Assembly (NCBI GenBank): GCA_963706875.1
Contig: CAVPNW010000019.1
Location: 217,550 to 281,549 of the forward strand
Length of the DNA stretch: 64,000 nt
Origin: Prado023 sp963706875
GTDB taxonomy: Bacteria > Actinomycetota > Actinomycetes > S36-B12 > CAIYMF01
Direction of reading: 5' to 3'
Part shown: positions 34,181-42,092 of the stretch, piece by piece
Numbering within the stretch: position 1 is the stretch's first letter
Layout: the number at the start of each line of letters is the position of its first letter
Notes under the pieces: model-generated
The model's database searches: none
What the model saw: the letters and a program-made list of their open reading frames with translations, nothing else
What the model was told of the DNA's origin: nothing
Program-made: the position numbers and the translations under genes

Positions 34181-34826
34181 CCGGATCCGCCGGTTCAGCC
34201 GCGGTGAGCGCGCGATCCACGCCACGTTCGGCACGCTCATGTGCGTCTGCATTCTCACCGCCGCGATGCTCTACTGGGGCCCACTGAGCACACTGGTCGG
34301 CCAGCGCGACCTGGTCGAGACCGTCCACTACACCAGCGGGCTGCTGCTGCCGCTGCCGCTGCTCATCGGCGCCCTCGCCTCCCGGGCCTTCCGCGCGGAT
34401 GTGCGCCAGCTCAACCGCTTCCTGCCGGGCGACGGGCGCTGGCTGCGCTCCCCCGACCGTCGCAGTGGCGCGTTCCCGTCGGGGAAGTTCAATGCGGGCC
34501 AGAAGCTGAACTCCGCCTTCGTCCTGGGTTCGGTGATCGTGCTGTTCGCGACCGGGCTCATGCTGCACTACTTCTCCCTGTTCCCCGATGACATCAGCAC
34601 CGGCGCGACGTTCGTCCACGATGTGTTCGCCGCAGCCGTCGTGGTCGTGTCCGCCGGACACCTCTGGATGGCGTGGCAGGACCCACAGGCCCGGCGCGGG
34701 CTGCGGACGGGCTTCGTGTCCCGCGAATGGGCCGAGCGCGAGCACGCACTCTGGGTAGCCACAGTGCCGATCGAGCCCGCTGGAGGCCTGGACCCGGGGC
34801 CGGAGGGCCAGGAGTCACTCCCGTGA
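34164..34826 (+). CDS. Cytochrome b561-like membrane subunit
   Basis: A 220-aa protein with four membrane helices, starting FGTLMCVCILTAAMLYWG. Histidines suited to haem b ligation occur in RAIHATFG, TVHYTSG, TFVHDVF and SAGHLWM. It resembles the formate-dehydrogenase gamma/cytochrome b561 group. Its ATG overlaps the end of the YedY-like gene, so the two are translated together, and it probably supplies electrons to it from the quinone pool. The end is followed by a hairpin shared with the converging pyrophosphorylase gene. Confidence 0.8.
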   Translation: MPRSPDRIRRFSRGERAIHATFGTLMCVCILTAAMLYWGPLSTLVGQRDLVETVHYTSGLLLPLPLLIGALASRAFRADVRQLNRFLPGDGRWLRSPDRRSGAFPSGKFNAGQKLNSAFVLGSVIVLFATGLMLHYFSLFPDDISTGATFVHDVFAAAVVVVSAGHLWMAWQDPQARRGLRTGFVSREWAEREHALWVATVPIEPAGGLDPGPEGQESLP

Positions 34827-34841
34827 ACGTCACCACCAGGG

Positions 34842-34871
34842 TCACCCCACCCTGCTTCAGGGTCCGGGTGA
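34842..34871. terminator. Hairpin between converging genes
   Basis: TCACCC pairs with GGGTGA and, inside, ACCCTG pairs with CAGGGT around a CTT loop, giving 12 bp with small bulges. It lies between the cytochrome and UDP-glucose pyrophosphorylase stops. Confidence 0.5.
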
Positions 34872-34902
34872 TCGTCCTCGACGTCGACCCCCGGCGCGCC
34901 GC

Positions 34903-36309
34903 CTATCGACCCTGAGCCCCCAGGTCCTCGGATTCCAGCGTCGTCCCGTCGGCGATGAGTTCGCGACTGCCGGTGTCCGGCAGCTCGACGTCGCCGACCG
35001 CAGCGACGTCGCGACCGAAGGTCCAGTCGCCACGGACCGTCAGCCGGGTGGCCTCCCGGAGCGAGGGCGGGCCGGCGGGGAACCTTGCGTCGAAGTCCGC
35101 CATGGTCCGGTAGAAGCGGGGGTCCAGCTGGACCAGCGGCGTGGGGTCGGTCGCGCGCCGGAGCGTTCCGTCCGGGGCCTCGGTGTAGGCATCCGAGCGC
35201 AGCAGCAGCAGGTCGTCGGTCGTCTTCACCGGAAGGAACCGGTCGCGTCCGACCACGATCGCCTGCGCTCCCTCGAAGACCTCGATCGCCGCTCCCATCG
35301 CAGTCTCGACCTGAACGACCTTCGGGGAGGCCGGGTCGGTGGGGTCGACATTCTTGGCGTTGCGGATCAGCGGCAGCCCGAGCACCGAGCCGCGCTCGAC
35401 CAGGGCTGCGTGCAGCTTCTCGAGGTCGAACCACAGGTTGTTGCAGTGGAAGTAGGGATGCCGGTGCTCGTCGGTGAAGAAGTGCATCTCATCTCCGGCG
35501 GTCTGCGCGGTGTCGCGCAGGATGAGCCGGCCGTCGGACCTGCGGATCGCCAGGTGCCCGCCCTTGCGGTCGGCCGGGGTGCGGCGGCACAGCTCTGCGG
35601 CATACGGCGCCCCGGACGTGGCGAACCATCCGGCGAGCGTCGCACTCGGAGCCGCCCCGAGGTTGTCGGCGTTGGAGGTGTTGGCGTACCGGTAGCCCTG
35701 GTCGAGCAGCGCATCGAGCACGCCCGAGGATCGGATCGCCGTGTAGAGGTCACCATGGCCCGGCGGGCACCATTCCAGGGCCGGATCCGCCGGCCATTCG
35801 ACCGGGGTCAGGTCCTCGGCCAGCAGCTTCGGCTCCTGGTTCTGCAGGAAGTCCAGGGGCAGGCCGTCGACGGCGATGTCGGGGTGCGCGGCCAGCGCCT
35901 GCAGGCTCTGCTCCCGGGTCCGGAAGCTGTTCATCAGGATCAGGGGCAGTGGCACGTCGTAGGCCTCCCGCGCCGCACGCACCTGACCGACCAGGACATC
36001 GAGGAACGACAGCCCGTCGCGCACCGGCAGCAGGGACTTCGCCCGATCCATCCCCATCGAGGTGCCCAGTCCGCCGTTGAGCTTGATCAGGACCGTCTGG
36101 GCCAGGGCCTCCCGGGCCACCTCCGGATCGACCACGACGTCAGCCAGCGCCGGGGGGTCCAGGAGCGGCTCGATCGAGTCCTCACTGATCAGGCCCGTCG
36201 CCCCGGACTCCAGGAGCCCGTAGTAGTGCGAGAAGACATCGATGGCGCTGGCGTGAACGCCTGCCTGGCGCATCTTGTCCTGGGCGAGTCGCAGTCCGTC
36301 GGCACTCAT
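34903..36309 (-). CDS. UTP-glucose-1-phosphate uridylyltransferase, UDPGP family
   Basis: A 468-aa enzyme of the eukaryote-like UDPGP family rather than the short bacterial GalU type. The nucleotide loop is LIKLNGGLGTSMGMDRAKSLL near residue 80; NSFRTREQS, WCPPGHGDLY, NTSNADNLGA and FHCNNLWFDL follow in the family order, and the C-terminus holds a left-handed helix part. It makes UDP-glucose for glycan synthesis. TAGGGT lies 7 nt before the ATG (36317-36322, minus strand), so the message is probably leaderless. It is divergent from the ClbS/DfsB-like gene with only 52 bases between the starts. Confidence 0.92.
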   Translation of the reverse strand: MSADGLRLAQDKMRQAGVHASAIDVFSHYYGLLESGATGLISEDSIEPLLDPPALADVVVDPEVAREALAQTVLIKLNGGLGTSMGMDRAKSLLPVRDGLSFLDVLVGQVRAAREAYDVPLPLILMNSFRTREQSLQALAAHPDIAVDGLPLDFLQNQEPKLLAEDLTPVEWPADPALEWCPPGHGDLYTAIRSSGVLDALLDQGYRYANTSNADNLGAAPSATLAGWFATSGAPYAAELCRRTPADRKGGHLAIRRSDGRLILRDTAQTAGDEMHFFTDEHRHPYFHCNNLWFDLEKLHAALVERGSVLGLPLIRNAKNVDPTDPASPKVVQVETAMGAAIEVFEGAQAIVVGRDRFLPVKTTDDLLLLRSDAYTEAPDGTLRRATDPTPLVQLDPRFYRTMADFDARFPAGPPSLREATRLTVRGDWTFGRDVAAVGDVELPDTGSRELIADGTTLESEDLGAQGR

Positions 36310-36361
36310 GGGTTCCACCCTAGGGCCGCACCACCCGCGACGAGCGTGGCAGAGTCGTGCC

Positions 36362-36859
36362 ATGAGTCGTCCCGCCACCCGATCGGAGCTGCTGGATCGA
36401 ATCGACAGCGACTTCGAGGCCCTGCTGGGCGAGGTCGACCGGGTCGCGCCGGACCTGCGCGCCGCCCCGGGCGCGTGCGAGGAGTGGTCGGTCAAGGACC
36501 TGCTGGCCCACCTCGACGCCTGGCATGAGCTGGTCCTCGCATGGGAACGCGCGGGGCGCGCCGGAGACCAGGTCGCGATCCCAGCCCCCGGTCTCACCTG
36601 GGCCCAGACCCCTCAGCTCAACGACGGGATCTGGAGGCGCACCCGGGGCGACTCCTGGGACGACGTCATGGCCCGCCTGGTGGCATCCCACGCAGCCATC
36701 AGGACGGTCGTGGCCAGCTACTCCGAGGACGACCTGTTCACCAAGCGCAGGTTCGCCTGGACCGGCAGCACCTCCGTGGGCAGCTACGCGGTCTCGGCGA
36801 CGACCAGCCACTACGACTGGGCCCGTGGGCTGATCCGCCGCTTCGTCCGATCGCGCTGA
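36362..36859 (+). CDS. ClbS/DfsB-family four-helix protein
   Basis: A 165-aa helical bundle of the DinB superfamily, ClbS/DfsB branch. It opens with RSELLDRIDSDFEALLGEVDRV and has the characteristic WSVKDLLAHLDAWHELVLAW and a closing SHYDWARGLIRRF. ClbS protects colibactin producers by acting on the toxin's cyclopropane, and DfsB is linked to deferrochelatase loci; most relatives are uncharacterised. There is no toxin cluster here. CAGAGT lies 6 nt before the ATG, fitting a leaderless message. It converges on the acyl-CoA dehydrogenase gene. Confidence 0.8.
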   Translation: MSRPATRSELLDRIDSDFEALLGEVDRVAPDLRAAPGACEEWSVKDLLAHLDAWHELVLAWERAGRAGDQVAIPAPGLTWAQTPQLNDGIWRRTRGDSWDDVMARLVASHAAIRTVVASYSEDDLFTKRRFAWTGSTSVGSYAVSATTSHYDWARGLIRRFVRSR

Positions 36860-36881
36860 GCGTCCGGAGCGGACCAGGCGA

Positions 36882-38036
36882 CTACAGCCGCAGGCGCCGG
36901 GCGGCCAGCTCGGTCATGACCTCGGTCGCCCCGCCACCGATCGACAGGATGCGCACGTCGCGGTAGTGCCGCTCGACCTCGGAGTCACTCATGCAGCCCT
37001 GGCCGCCGAAGATCTGGATGGCCTGGTAGCTCACCGCCTCGGCGGCGGCGACCGCGGTGTTCTTGGCCAGGGCCGCCTCGGCGATCACCTCCTGGCCGGC
37101 GACGTGGCGCAGGGCGATCTGCCGGGTGTAGGTGCGCGCGACGTCGGTCAGCCGGTCCATCTCGACCAGCTGGTGGCGGACCACCTGGTGGGCCACCAAC
37201 GGCTTGCCGAACGTGTGGCGCATCCGGGCCCACTCCAGTGCGAGGTCCAGGCAGCGCTGGGCGGTGGCGTAGGCCTGCACGGCGATGGACAGCCGCTCCA
37301 CCACGAACTGCATCGCGATCTGGATGAACCCGGAGTCCTGCATGCCGACCAGGTTGGCCGCAGGGACTCGACAGTCCGTGAAGGCCAGCTCGGCGGTGTC
37401 CGAGCAGTGCCAGCCGATCTTCTCCAGGCGCCTGACGACGCTGAACCCTGGGGTGTCCGTCGGGACCACGATCAACGAGATGCCGCCGAACCCGGGGCCT
37501 CCGGTGCGCACCCCGACCACGACCCAGTCAGCCCGCGCGCCGGAGGTGATGTAGATCTTCGAGCCGTTGATGACGTACTCATCGCCGTCTCGTTCGGCCC
37601 TCGTGCGCAGCGCAGCGACGTCCGATCCGCCGTCGGGCTCAGTGATCGCCAGGGCCGCGATCGCCCGGCCCTCGAGGACCGGCCGGACGAAGCGCTCGAC
37701 CTGCCCGGAGTCGCCGGCCAGGACGATGTGCGGAAGGGCGATTCCGTGCGTGAACAGGCCCGCGGCCAGGCCACCGCTGGCCCCGGTCTGGATCAGCTCC
37801 TCGGTCATCACCAGGACATCGATCAGGTCACCGCCGCTGCCGCCGACCTCCTCGGGGAAGCCGAGGCCCATCAGCCCTGCCGCGGCCGCCCGTTCGTGCA
37901 GGGACCGGGGGATCTCCCCGACCCGCTCCCACTCGTCGAGGTCGGGCAGGACCTCGCGGGTGACGAAGTCGCGGGTCAGCTGGCGCAGCGCCCTGCGCTC
38001 GGGGGTGTTGAACGGGTCGGTCCACTCGGTTCCCAT
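36882..38036 (-). CDS. Acyl-CoA dehydrogenase
   Basis: A 384-aa flavoprotein. It has the usual three domains: helical N-terminus (FVTREVLPDLDEWERVG), middle beta domain (ALAITEPDGGSDVAALRTRA) and C-terminal four-helix domain (RMRHTFGKPLVAHQ; QIFGGQGCMSDSEVERHYRD). The Glu of the usual IYEGT segment is Gly here (SIGGGAT), so the catalytic base must sit elsewhere, as in isovaleryl- and long-chain-type enzymes. Chain-length preference is not readable. TAGCGT lies 6 nt before the ATG (38043-38048). It follows the monooxygenase-like gene by 44 bases on the same strand. Confidence 0.9.
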   Translation of the reverse strand: MGTEWTDPFNTPERRALRQLTRDFVTREVLPDLDEWERVGEIPRSLHERAAAAGLMGLGFPEEVGGSGGDLIDVLVMTEELIQTGASGGLAAGLFTHGIALPHIVLAGDSGQVERFVRPVLEGRAIAALAITEPDGGSDVAALRTRAERDGDEYVINGSKIYITSGARADWVVVGVRTGGPGFGGISLIVVPTDTPGFSVVRRLEKIGWHCSDTAELAFTDCRVPAANLVGMQDSGFIQIAMQFVVERLSIAVQAYATAQRCLDLALEWARMRHTFGKPLVAHQVVRHQLVEMDRLTDVARTYTRQIALRHVAGQEVIAEAALAKNTAVAAAEAVSYQAIQIFGGQGCMSDSEVERHYRDVRILSIGGGATEVMTELAARRLRL

Positions 38037-38080
38037 GGACTCACGCTAGACGGTGGCGGGCCACGGGCAGTGGGGCACCC

Positions 38081-38404
38081 TCAGGCCGGGTCGGCCTCCT
38101 GGACGACCTCGAAGCTCCAGATCGTCGAGCCGGTGGCGGCCGGGCGCTCGGACTCCTCACGGCCGCTGGCCTGACCGTGCCCCGCACTGAACGACTGCGA
38201 CCCGGTCCACTCCTCGAACGCCTCGCGGCTGGCCCAGCGGGTGTAGACGAGATAGGCGTCCGTGCCCGCCAACGGCCGGAGCAGCTCGAAGTGCTCGAAC
38301 CCCGGCGCCCTCTCGACCGAGCCCGCGCGGCGCGCGAACCGCTGCTCCAAGGTGGCCCCCGCACCCTCGGGGACGGTCAGGACATTCACTGCGACGAAGG
38401 TCAT
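38081..38404 (-). CDS. Antibiotic biosynthesis monooxygenase (ABM) domain protein
   Basis: A 107-aa ferredoxin-like fold protein. It has the ABM-family pattern: strand TFVAVNVLTVPEGAG, helix LEQRFARRAGSVERAPGF, then FELLRPLAGTDAYLVYTRWASREAFEEWTGS. Relatives include haem-degrading IsdG/MhuD proteins. The W in YTRW and the final FEVV suit that branch, but a haem-binding histidine is not certain, so I do not call it a haem oxygenase. CACTAT lies 7 nt before the ATG. It is divergent from the YceI gene with 69 bases between the starts. Confidence 0.75.
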   Translation of the reverse strand: MTFVAVNVLTVPEGAGATLEQRFARRAGSVERAPGFEHFELLRPLAGTDAYLVYTRWASREAFEEWTGSQSFSAGHGQASGREESERPAATGSTIWSFEVVQEADPA

Positions 38405-38438
38405 GGACCCCATAGTGCCCCACGGGCCCGCACGGCCC

Positions 38439-38467
38439 TTGCCAGCGACCCTGCCTGCTGTGAGGCT
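38439..38467 (+). promoter_or_regulatory. Promoter of the YceI gene
   Basis: TTGCCA (38439-38444), 17-base spacer and GAGGCT (38462-38467), 6 nt before the ATG at 38474. It is one of the clearer leaderless promoters in the window. Confidence 0.5.
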
Positions 38468-38473
38468 GGAGGC

Positions 38474-39007
38474 ATGAAGATCGGCCCGCGGGACGGGTCT
38501 CTCAGACTGCACACAGGTGTCGCCGGGTCCGCCGCGCGAATGGGCCACAGCCTGATCATCGTCGTGGACGAGTGGTCGGCGACCGTGGCCCTCTCGCGCG
38601 GCACGCCGCGATCAGTACGGCTCTGCGCAGAGCTGACCAGCCTGCGTGTCGACTCCGGCTCAGGTGGCATCAAGCCGCTGGGTGACGGTGATCGCGAGGT
38701 CATCCGGGCCAATGCCCTGCGCGCCCTGCACGCCGACCAGCACCCCCAGGTCACGTTCGAGTCGACCTCGGTCCGGGCGCAGGGTGATCGGCTCACTGTG
38801 CAGGGCACGTTGACCGTCGCAGGCACCCCGCAGCCCCTCACCGCCGAGGTGGGGCTGGACCGCCCCGCCGGCCGGGTCACCGCCCATTGCTCGGTGACGG
38901 TCGTGCAGTCACAGTTCGGGGTGGCGCCGTACTCGGCGATGCTGGGCCAGCTCCGGGTGGCCGACGACGTGCGCGTCGAGTTGGACGTCAGCGTGGCTGC
39001 GCCCTGA
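38474..39007 (+). CDS. YceI-family lipid-binding protein
   Basis: A 177-aa lipocalin-like barrel. It has VAGSAARMGHSLII, LRALHADQHPQVTFESTSV and LTVQGTLTVAGTPQPLTAEV, the central YceI signature. The histidine of MGHSL and the end QSQFGVAPYSAMLGQLRVADDVRVEL are typical. YceI proteins bind isoprenoids or amphiphiles; there is no signal peptide here, so it is probably cytoplasmic. GGAGG is only 1 nt from the ATG and cannot act as a normal ribosome site, which again fits a leaderless start. A good hairpin follows. Confidence 0.84.
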   Translation: MKIGPRDGSLRLHTGVAGSAARMGHSLIIVVDEWSATVALSRGTPRSVRLCAELTSLRVDSGSGGIKPLGDGDREVIRANALRALHADQHPQVTFESTSVRAQGDRLTVQGTLTVAGTPQPLTAEVGLDRPAGRVTAHCSVTVVQSQFGVAPYSAMLGQLRVADDVRVELDVSVAAP

Positions 39008-39068
39008 GCACATCTCCGCGGGGCGACTTGCGCCAATGACCCCGGAAGGCCCAAAATGATCTTGAGGG

Positions 39069-39105
39069 CCCCGCTGCTTGCTCCCCCGTCGGCAGCGGGG
39101 TTCTC
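39069..39105 (+). terminator. Rho-independent-type terminator after the YceI gene
   Basis: CCCCGCTGC and GCAGCGGGG form a 9-bp stem with a 14-base loop, followed by TTCTC. It lies about 60 bases after the YceI stop, in the 235-base gap before the YbhB gene. Confidence 0.65.
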
Positions 39106-39242
39106 CTCTGCCCCGGGGTGCCCCAGGAACCTCGTGCGCCAGACCTCGTCGGCCCGCGAACTGCCCGCCTGACGTGGTTGGCTGGGTGGGAGGGCTCGGA
39201 CGGCTGACCCCTGACCGGCCGGTGCCCGGGAGGAGGATCGCG

Positions 39243-39776
39243 ATGTCCCTGGAGCGCCCCATGGCCCCCGACCCGTACGAGTTCCTGCCGCCGCGCCCGT
39301 GGTTCGAGGTCACGAGCACGGACCTGGTCGACGGGCGGCCCATGCCCATGGCCAACGTCCATGGCTCGGCCGGCGGGCAGAACATCTCCCCGCAGCTGGC
39401 GTGGTCCGGCGCCCCGGCCGGCACGAAGGGCTTCGTCGTCACCTGCTTCGACCCTGATGCCCCGACCGGGTGCGGCTTCTGGCACTGGTCGGTCGTGGAC
39501 ATCCCCGCGTCGGTGACGGAACTGGCCGGTGGCGCGGGAGCCAACGATTCGACCCTGCCCGGCGGGTTCCACGCAGGCACCGACTTCGGCACCGCCGACT
39601 ACGGCGGCGCGGCCCCGCCGCAGGGCGACCACCCGCACCGCTACATGTTCGTGGTGCATGCGATGGACGTCGAGCACCTGGGCGTCGAGGCCGGTGGATC
39701 CCCCGTGGGCGTGGCCTTCCGGCTGGCCTTCCACACGCTTGCCCGCGCCCGGATCACGGTCACCTTCGCCCACTGA
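39243..39776 (+). CDS. YbhB/YbcL (PEBP, Raf-kinase-inhibitor-like) protein
   Basis: A 177-aa phosphatidylethanolamine-binding-protein fold. The ligand pocket motifs are FDPDAPTGCGFWHWSVVDI and, later, GDHPHRYMFVVHAMDV; NISPQLAWSGAP precedes them, as in bacterial YbhB. These proteins are small, soluble and of unclear function. The start at 39243 has GGAGGAGG upstream. It lies between the YceI terminator and the DUF1015 gene, which has its own promoter. Confidence 0.86.
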   Translation: MSLERPMAPDPYEFLPPRPWFEVTSTDLVDGRPMPMANVHGSAGGQNISPQLAWSGAPAGTKGFVVTCFDPDAPTGCGFWHWSVVDIPASVTELAGGAGANDSTLPGGFHAGTDFGTADYGGAAPPQGDHPHRYMFVVHAMDVEHLGVEAGGSPVGVAFRLAFHTLARARITVTFAH

Positions 39777-39840
39777 GGCACCGCAAGGAGCGACCAGTGC
39801 CGTCGGGGTCGTCCCCGCACGCCGCCTACGATGGGCTGCC

Positions 39841-41058
39841 GTGAGCCTCTTCGCGCCGATCCGTGGCCTGTGCCCGCCCCCCGCCCTCGCGGGTGAGGTG
39901 GCCGAGCTGCCCTACGACGTCATGGATCGCGACGAGGCTGTGGCGATGGCCGCCGGGCGGCCGCACTCGTTCCTGCACGTGTCCCGCCCGGACATCGACC
40001 TCCCCCCGGGCAGCCCCGCGGACACCCCCGAGGCCTATGCCCTGGCCGGGTCGGCCTTCATCCGCCTGCGGTCCGACGGGATGCTCGTCCGCGACCCGGA
40101 TGCCCGCTTCCACGCCTACCGGATGACCAGCGGGGACCACGCCCAGACCGGGATCGTGGGCGGTGCCAGCGTCGCGGCCTACGACGCGGGCCGGATCCGC
40201 CGGCATGAGACGACCCGACCGGACAAGCAGGCCGACCGCGCCGCCCAGATCGAGGCAGTCGGCGCGCAGACCGGGCCGGCCTTCCTGATCCACCGATCCA
40301 GTGCGGCCATCGCAGGGACGATCGCGCAGGTCATCGCCGAGCCGGCCCCGACTCGCGTGGACGGGCCTGGCGGCGTGCTCCACGAGCTCTGGCCGATCAG
40401 CGACGCGGCCACGGTGGCAACCCTCGTCGAGGCCTTCGACGAGCTGCCCGCGCTCTACATCGCCGACGGCCACCACCGCAGCGCGGCCGCGTCGATGGTG
40501 CACGCCCACCGCCCCACCGATGCCACCGCGCTGTTCCTGGCCGTGGCCTTCCCCGCCGACGAGGTCCGGATCCTGGCCTACAACCGGCTGGTCCGGGCCC
40601 CCGCGGGTGTCGACGCCGAGGGGATCCTGGCCGGTGCCGCCGAGCGCTTCATCGTCGAGCCCTCCGACGGACCGGTGACCCCGGCGGCGCCGGGCAGGTT
40701 CGGCCTCTACCTCGCTGGCCGCTGGTACCGGATGACCGCCCCGGATGAGCTGCGTGGGACCGCCGACCCGGTCGACCAGCTCGACGTCGCCGTGCTGCAG
40801 CGGCACCTGCTGGAGCCGGTTCTGGGCATCGGCGACCCCCGACGCGATCCGAGGATCGGCTTCGTCGGCGGAGTGCGACCCCTCCGCGAGCTCGAGGCCG
40901 CCGTCGACGGCGGCGACTGGACGGCGGCCATCTCGATGCACCCGACGACCGTCACCGACCTGATCGGGGTGGCCGACGCCGGGGGGATCATGCCGCCGAA
41001 GTCCACCTGGTTCGAGCCGAAGCTGCTCGACGGCCTGGTCAGCCATGTCCTTGACTGA
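39841..41058 (+). CDS. DUF1015-family protein
   Basis: A 405-aa protein matching the DUF1015 pattern: APIRGLCPPP and LPYDVMDRDEA at the start, HRSSAAIAGTIAQVI, the hallmark YIADGHHRSAAASMVHAH, and a C-terminal RIGFVGGVRPLRELE plus MPPKSTWFEPKLLDG. Relatives are often found with serine or phosphoglycerate metabolism genes and have been suggested to be kinases, including SerK-like free-serine kinases; ADGHHR is the conserved centre. GTG 39841 has TACGAT 8 nt upstream and no ribosome site. It overlaps the following PfkB kinase by 14 bases. Confidence 0.83.
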   Translation: MSLFAPIRGLCPPPALAGEVAELPYDVMDRDEAVAMAAGRPHSFLHVSRPDIDLPPGSPADTPEAYALAGSAFIRLRSDGMLVRDPDARFHAYRMTSGDHAQTGIVGGASVAAYDAGRIRRHETTRPDKQADRAAQIEAVGAQTGPAFLIHRSSAAIAGTIAQVIAEPAPTRVDGPGGVLHELWPISDAATVATLVEAFDELPALYIADGHHRSAAASMVHAHRPTDATALFLAVAFPADEVRILAYNRLVRAPAGVDAEGILAGAAERFIVEPSDGPVTPAAPGRFGLYLAGRWYRMTAPDELRGTADPVDQLDVAVLQRHLLEPVLGIGDPRRDPRIGFVGGVRPLRELEAAVDGGDWTAAISMHPTTVTDLIGVADAGGIMPPKSTWFEPKLLDGLVSHVLD

Positions 41059-42013
41059 GCGGGTGCCCGGACGCTGGCACCCCGGACGCTGGCACCCCGG
41101 ACGCTGGCACCCCGGCCGCATCACCGTCGTGGGCAATCCCGGACTGGACACACTGGTGGTCCTGGCCGAGGACGATCCCGACCTCGCGGCCGACGGGCAC
41201 TTCGTCCGCAACGTCGACACCGTGGGGCACGCCGCCGCGTTCACCGCCCGCGCCGCCGCCCGCCTCGGGCACGACACGCGCATCCTCGGCAGCACGGGCG
41301 CTGACGTGATCGGCGGCCTGGTCCGAGGGGTGCTCGCCGCCGACGGCGTCGACACCGCCCTGATGTTCGACGATCCCGCCGGCACGGCCCGGTCCGTGAA
41401 CTTCGTGCGCCCCGATGGGCGCCGGACCTTCTTCTACGACGGTGGGTCGCACATGACCCTGCAGCCTCCGGAGCACCTGATCGAGGCGGCGCTGACCGGC
41501 GCCGACCTGGTACTCGCGTCGCTGCCCAACTGGGCGCGCGACGTCGTGAGGCGGGCCCGCGCGCTCGGCATCCCCGTGGCCGTGGACCTGCAGGATGTCC
41601 GCGACCAGACCGACCCCTACCGTGCGGACTTCATCGCCTCGGCGGACTTCGTCTTCGCCTCCGCGGCACATCTCGATGATCCGGTGGCGGCCGCCGCGGC
41701 CTGGCTCGCCGCAGGACCCGCCTCGATGGTGGTGCTCGGCATGGGGGCTCGCGGTGCGATGGTGGTGCAGCGCGGCGCCGACGGCCCGGTCGTGACCGCG
41801 CAACCGCCGCCCGAGCTCGACCTGCCGGTCGTCGACACCACCGGCGCGGGGGACAGCCTGGCGACCGGCTTCCTCGACGGGCTGCTGTTCGCCGGACTGC
41901 CGGTCGCCGGGGCCCTGCATCGTGGGCAGGTGCTGGCCCGGATCGTCGCCAGCGACCTGGGCGGGGCAGCCCCCTACGACCGCGCCCGGCTGGACACGCT
42001 GGCAACCCGTTGA
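41045..42013 (+). CDS. PfkB-family carbohydrate kinase
   Basis: A 322-aa ribokinase-fold sugar kinase. After an unusual N-terminus with three GRWHP repeats, the core starts RITVVGNPGLDTLVVL; AARLGHDTRILGSTGADVIG and the C-terminal signature VVDTTGAGDSLATGFLDGL (catalytic Asp in GAGD) follow. The phosphoacceptor could be ribose, fructose, adenosine or another sugar. Its ATG overlaps the DUF1015 stop, so the two are probably coupled. The repeats come from a 15-bp tandem DNA repeat (41066-41115) and sit before the first conserved strand, so their number may vary without harming the enzyme. Confidence 0.86.
   Translation: MSLTERVPGRWHPGRWHPGRWHPGRITVVGNPGLDTLVVLAEDDPDLAADGHFVRNVDTVGHAAAFTARAAARLGHDTRILGSTGADVIGGLVRGVLAADGVDTALMFDDPAGTARSVNFVRPDGRRTFFYDGGSHMTLQPPEHLIEAALTGADLVLASLPNWARDVVRRARALGIPVAVDLQDVRDQTDPYRADFIASADFVFASAAHLDDPVAAAAAWLAAGPASMVVLGMGARGAMVVQRGADGPVVTAQPPPELDLPVVDTTGAGDSLATGFLDGLLFAGLPVAGALHRGQVLARIVASDLGGAAPYDRARLDTLATR
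41066..41115 (+). repeat. 15-bp tandem repeat inside the kinase gene
   Basis: CCCGGACGCTGGCAC is repeated three times without mismatch, plus a partial fourth unit. Being a multiple of three, changes in copy number add or remove a GRWHP pentapeptide and keep the frame. Confidence 0.9.
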
Positions 42014-42092
42014 CCGGTGCGGCCCTGCACGGCAGACCGGTCAGGAGCCGACGGGGCTACCCTCGGCTCACGGCGCCGACCAGGAGGACGTG

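Noticed and set aside
34823..34915. A 30-codon frame (GTG) overlapping the cytochrome stop
   Set aside because: Very short, contains the terminator hairpin and has no ribosome site.
36362..36859. A colibactin-like resistance role for the ClbS/DfsB protein
   Set aside because: There is no polyketide or peptide synthetase near; family membership alone does not show such a role.
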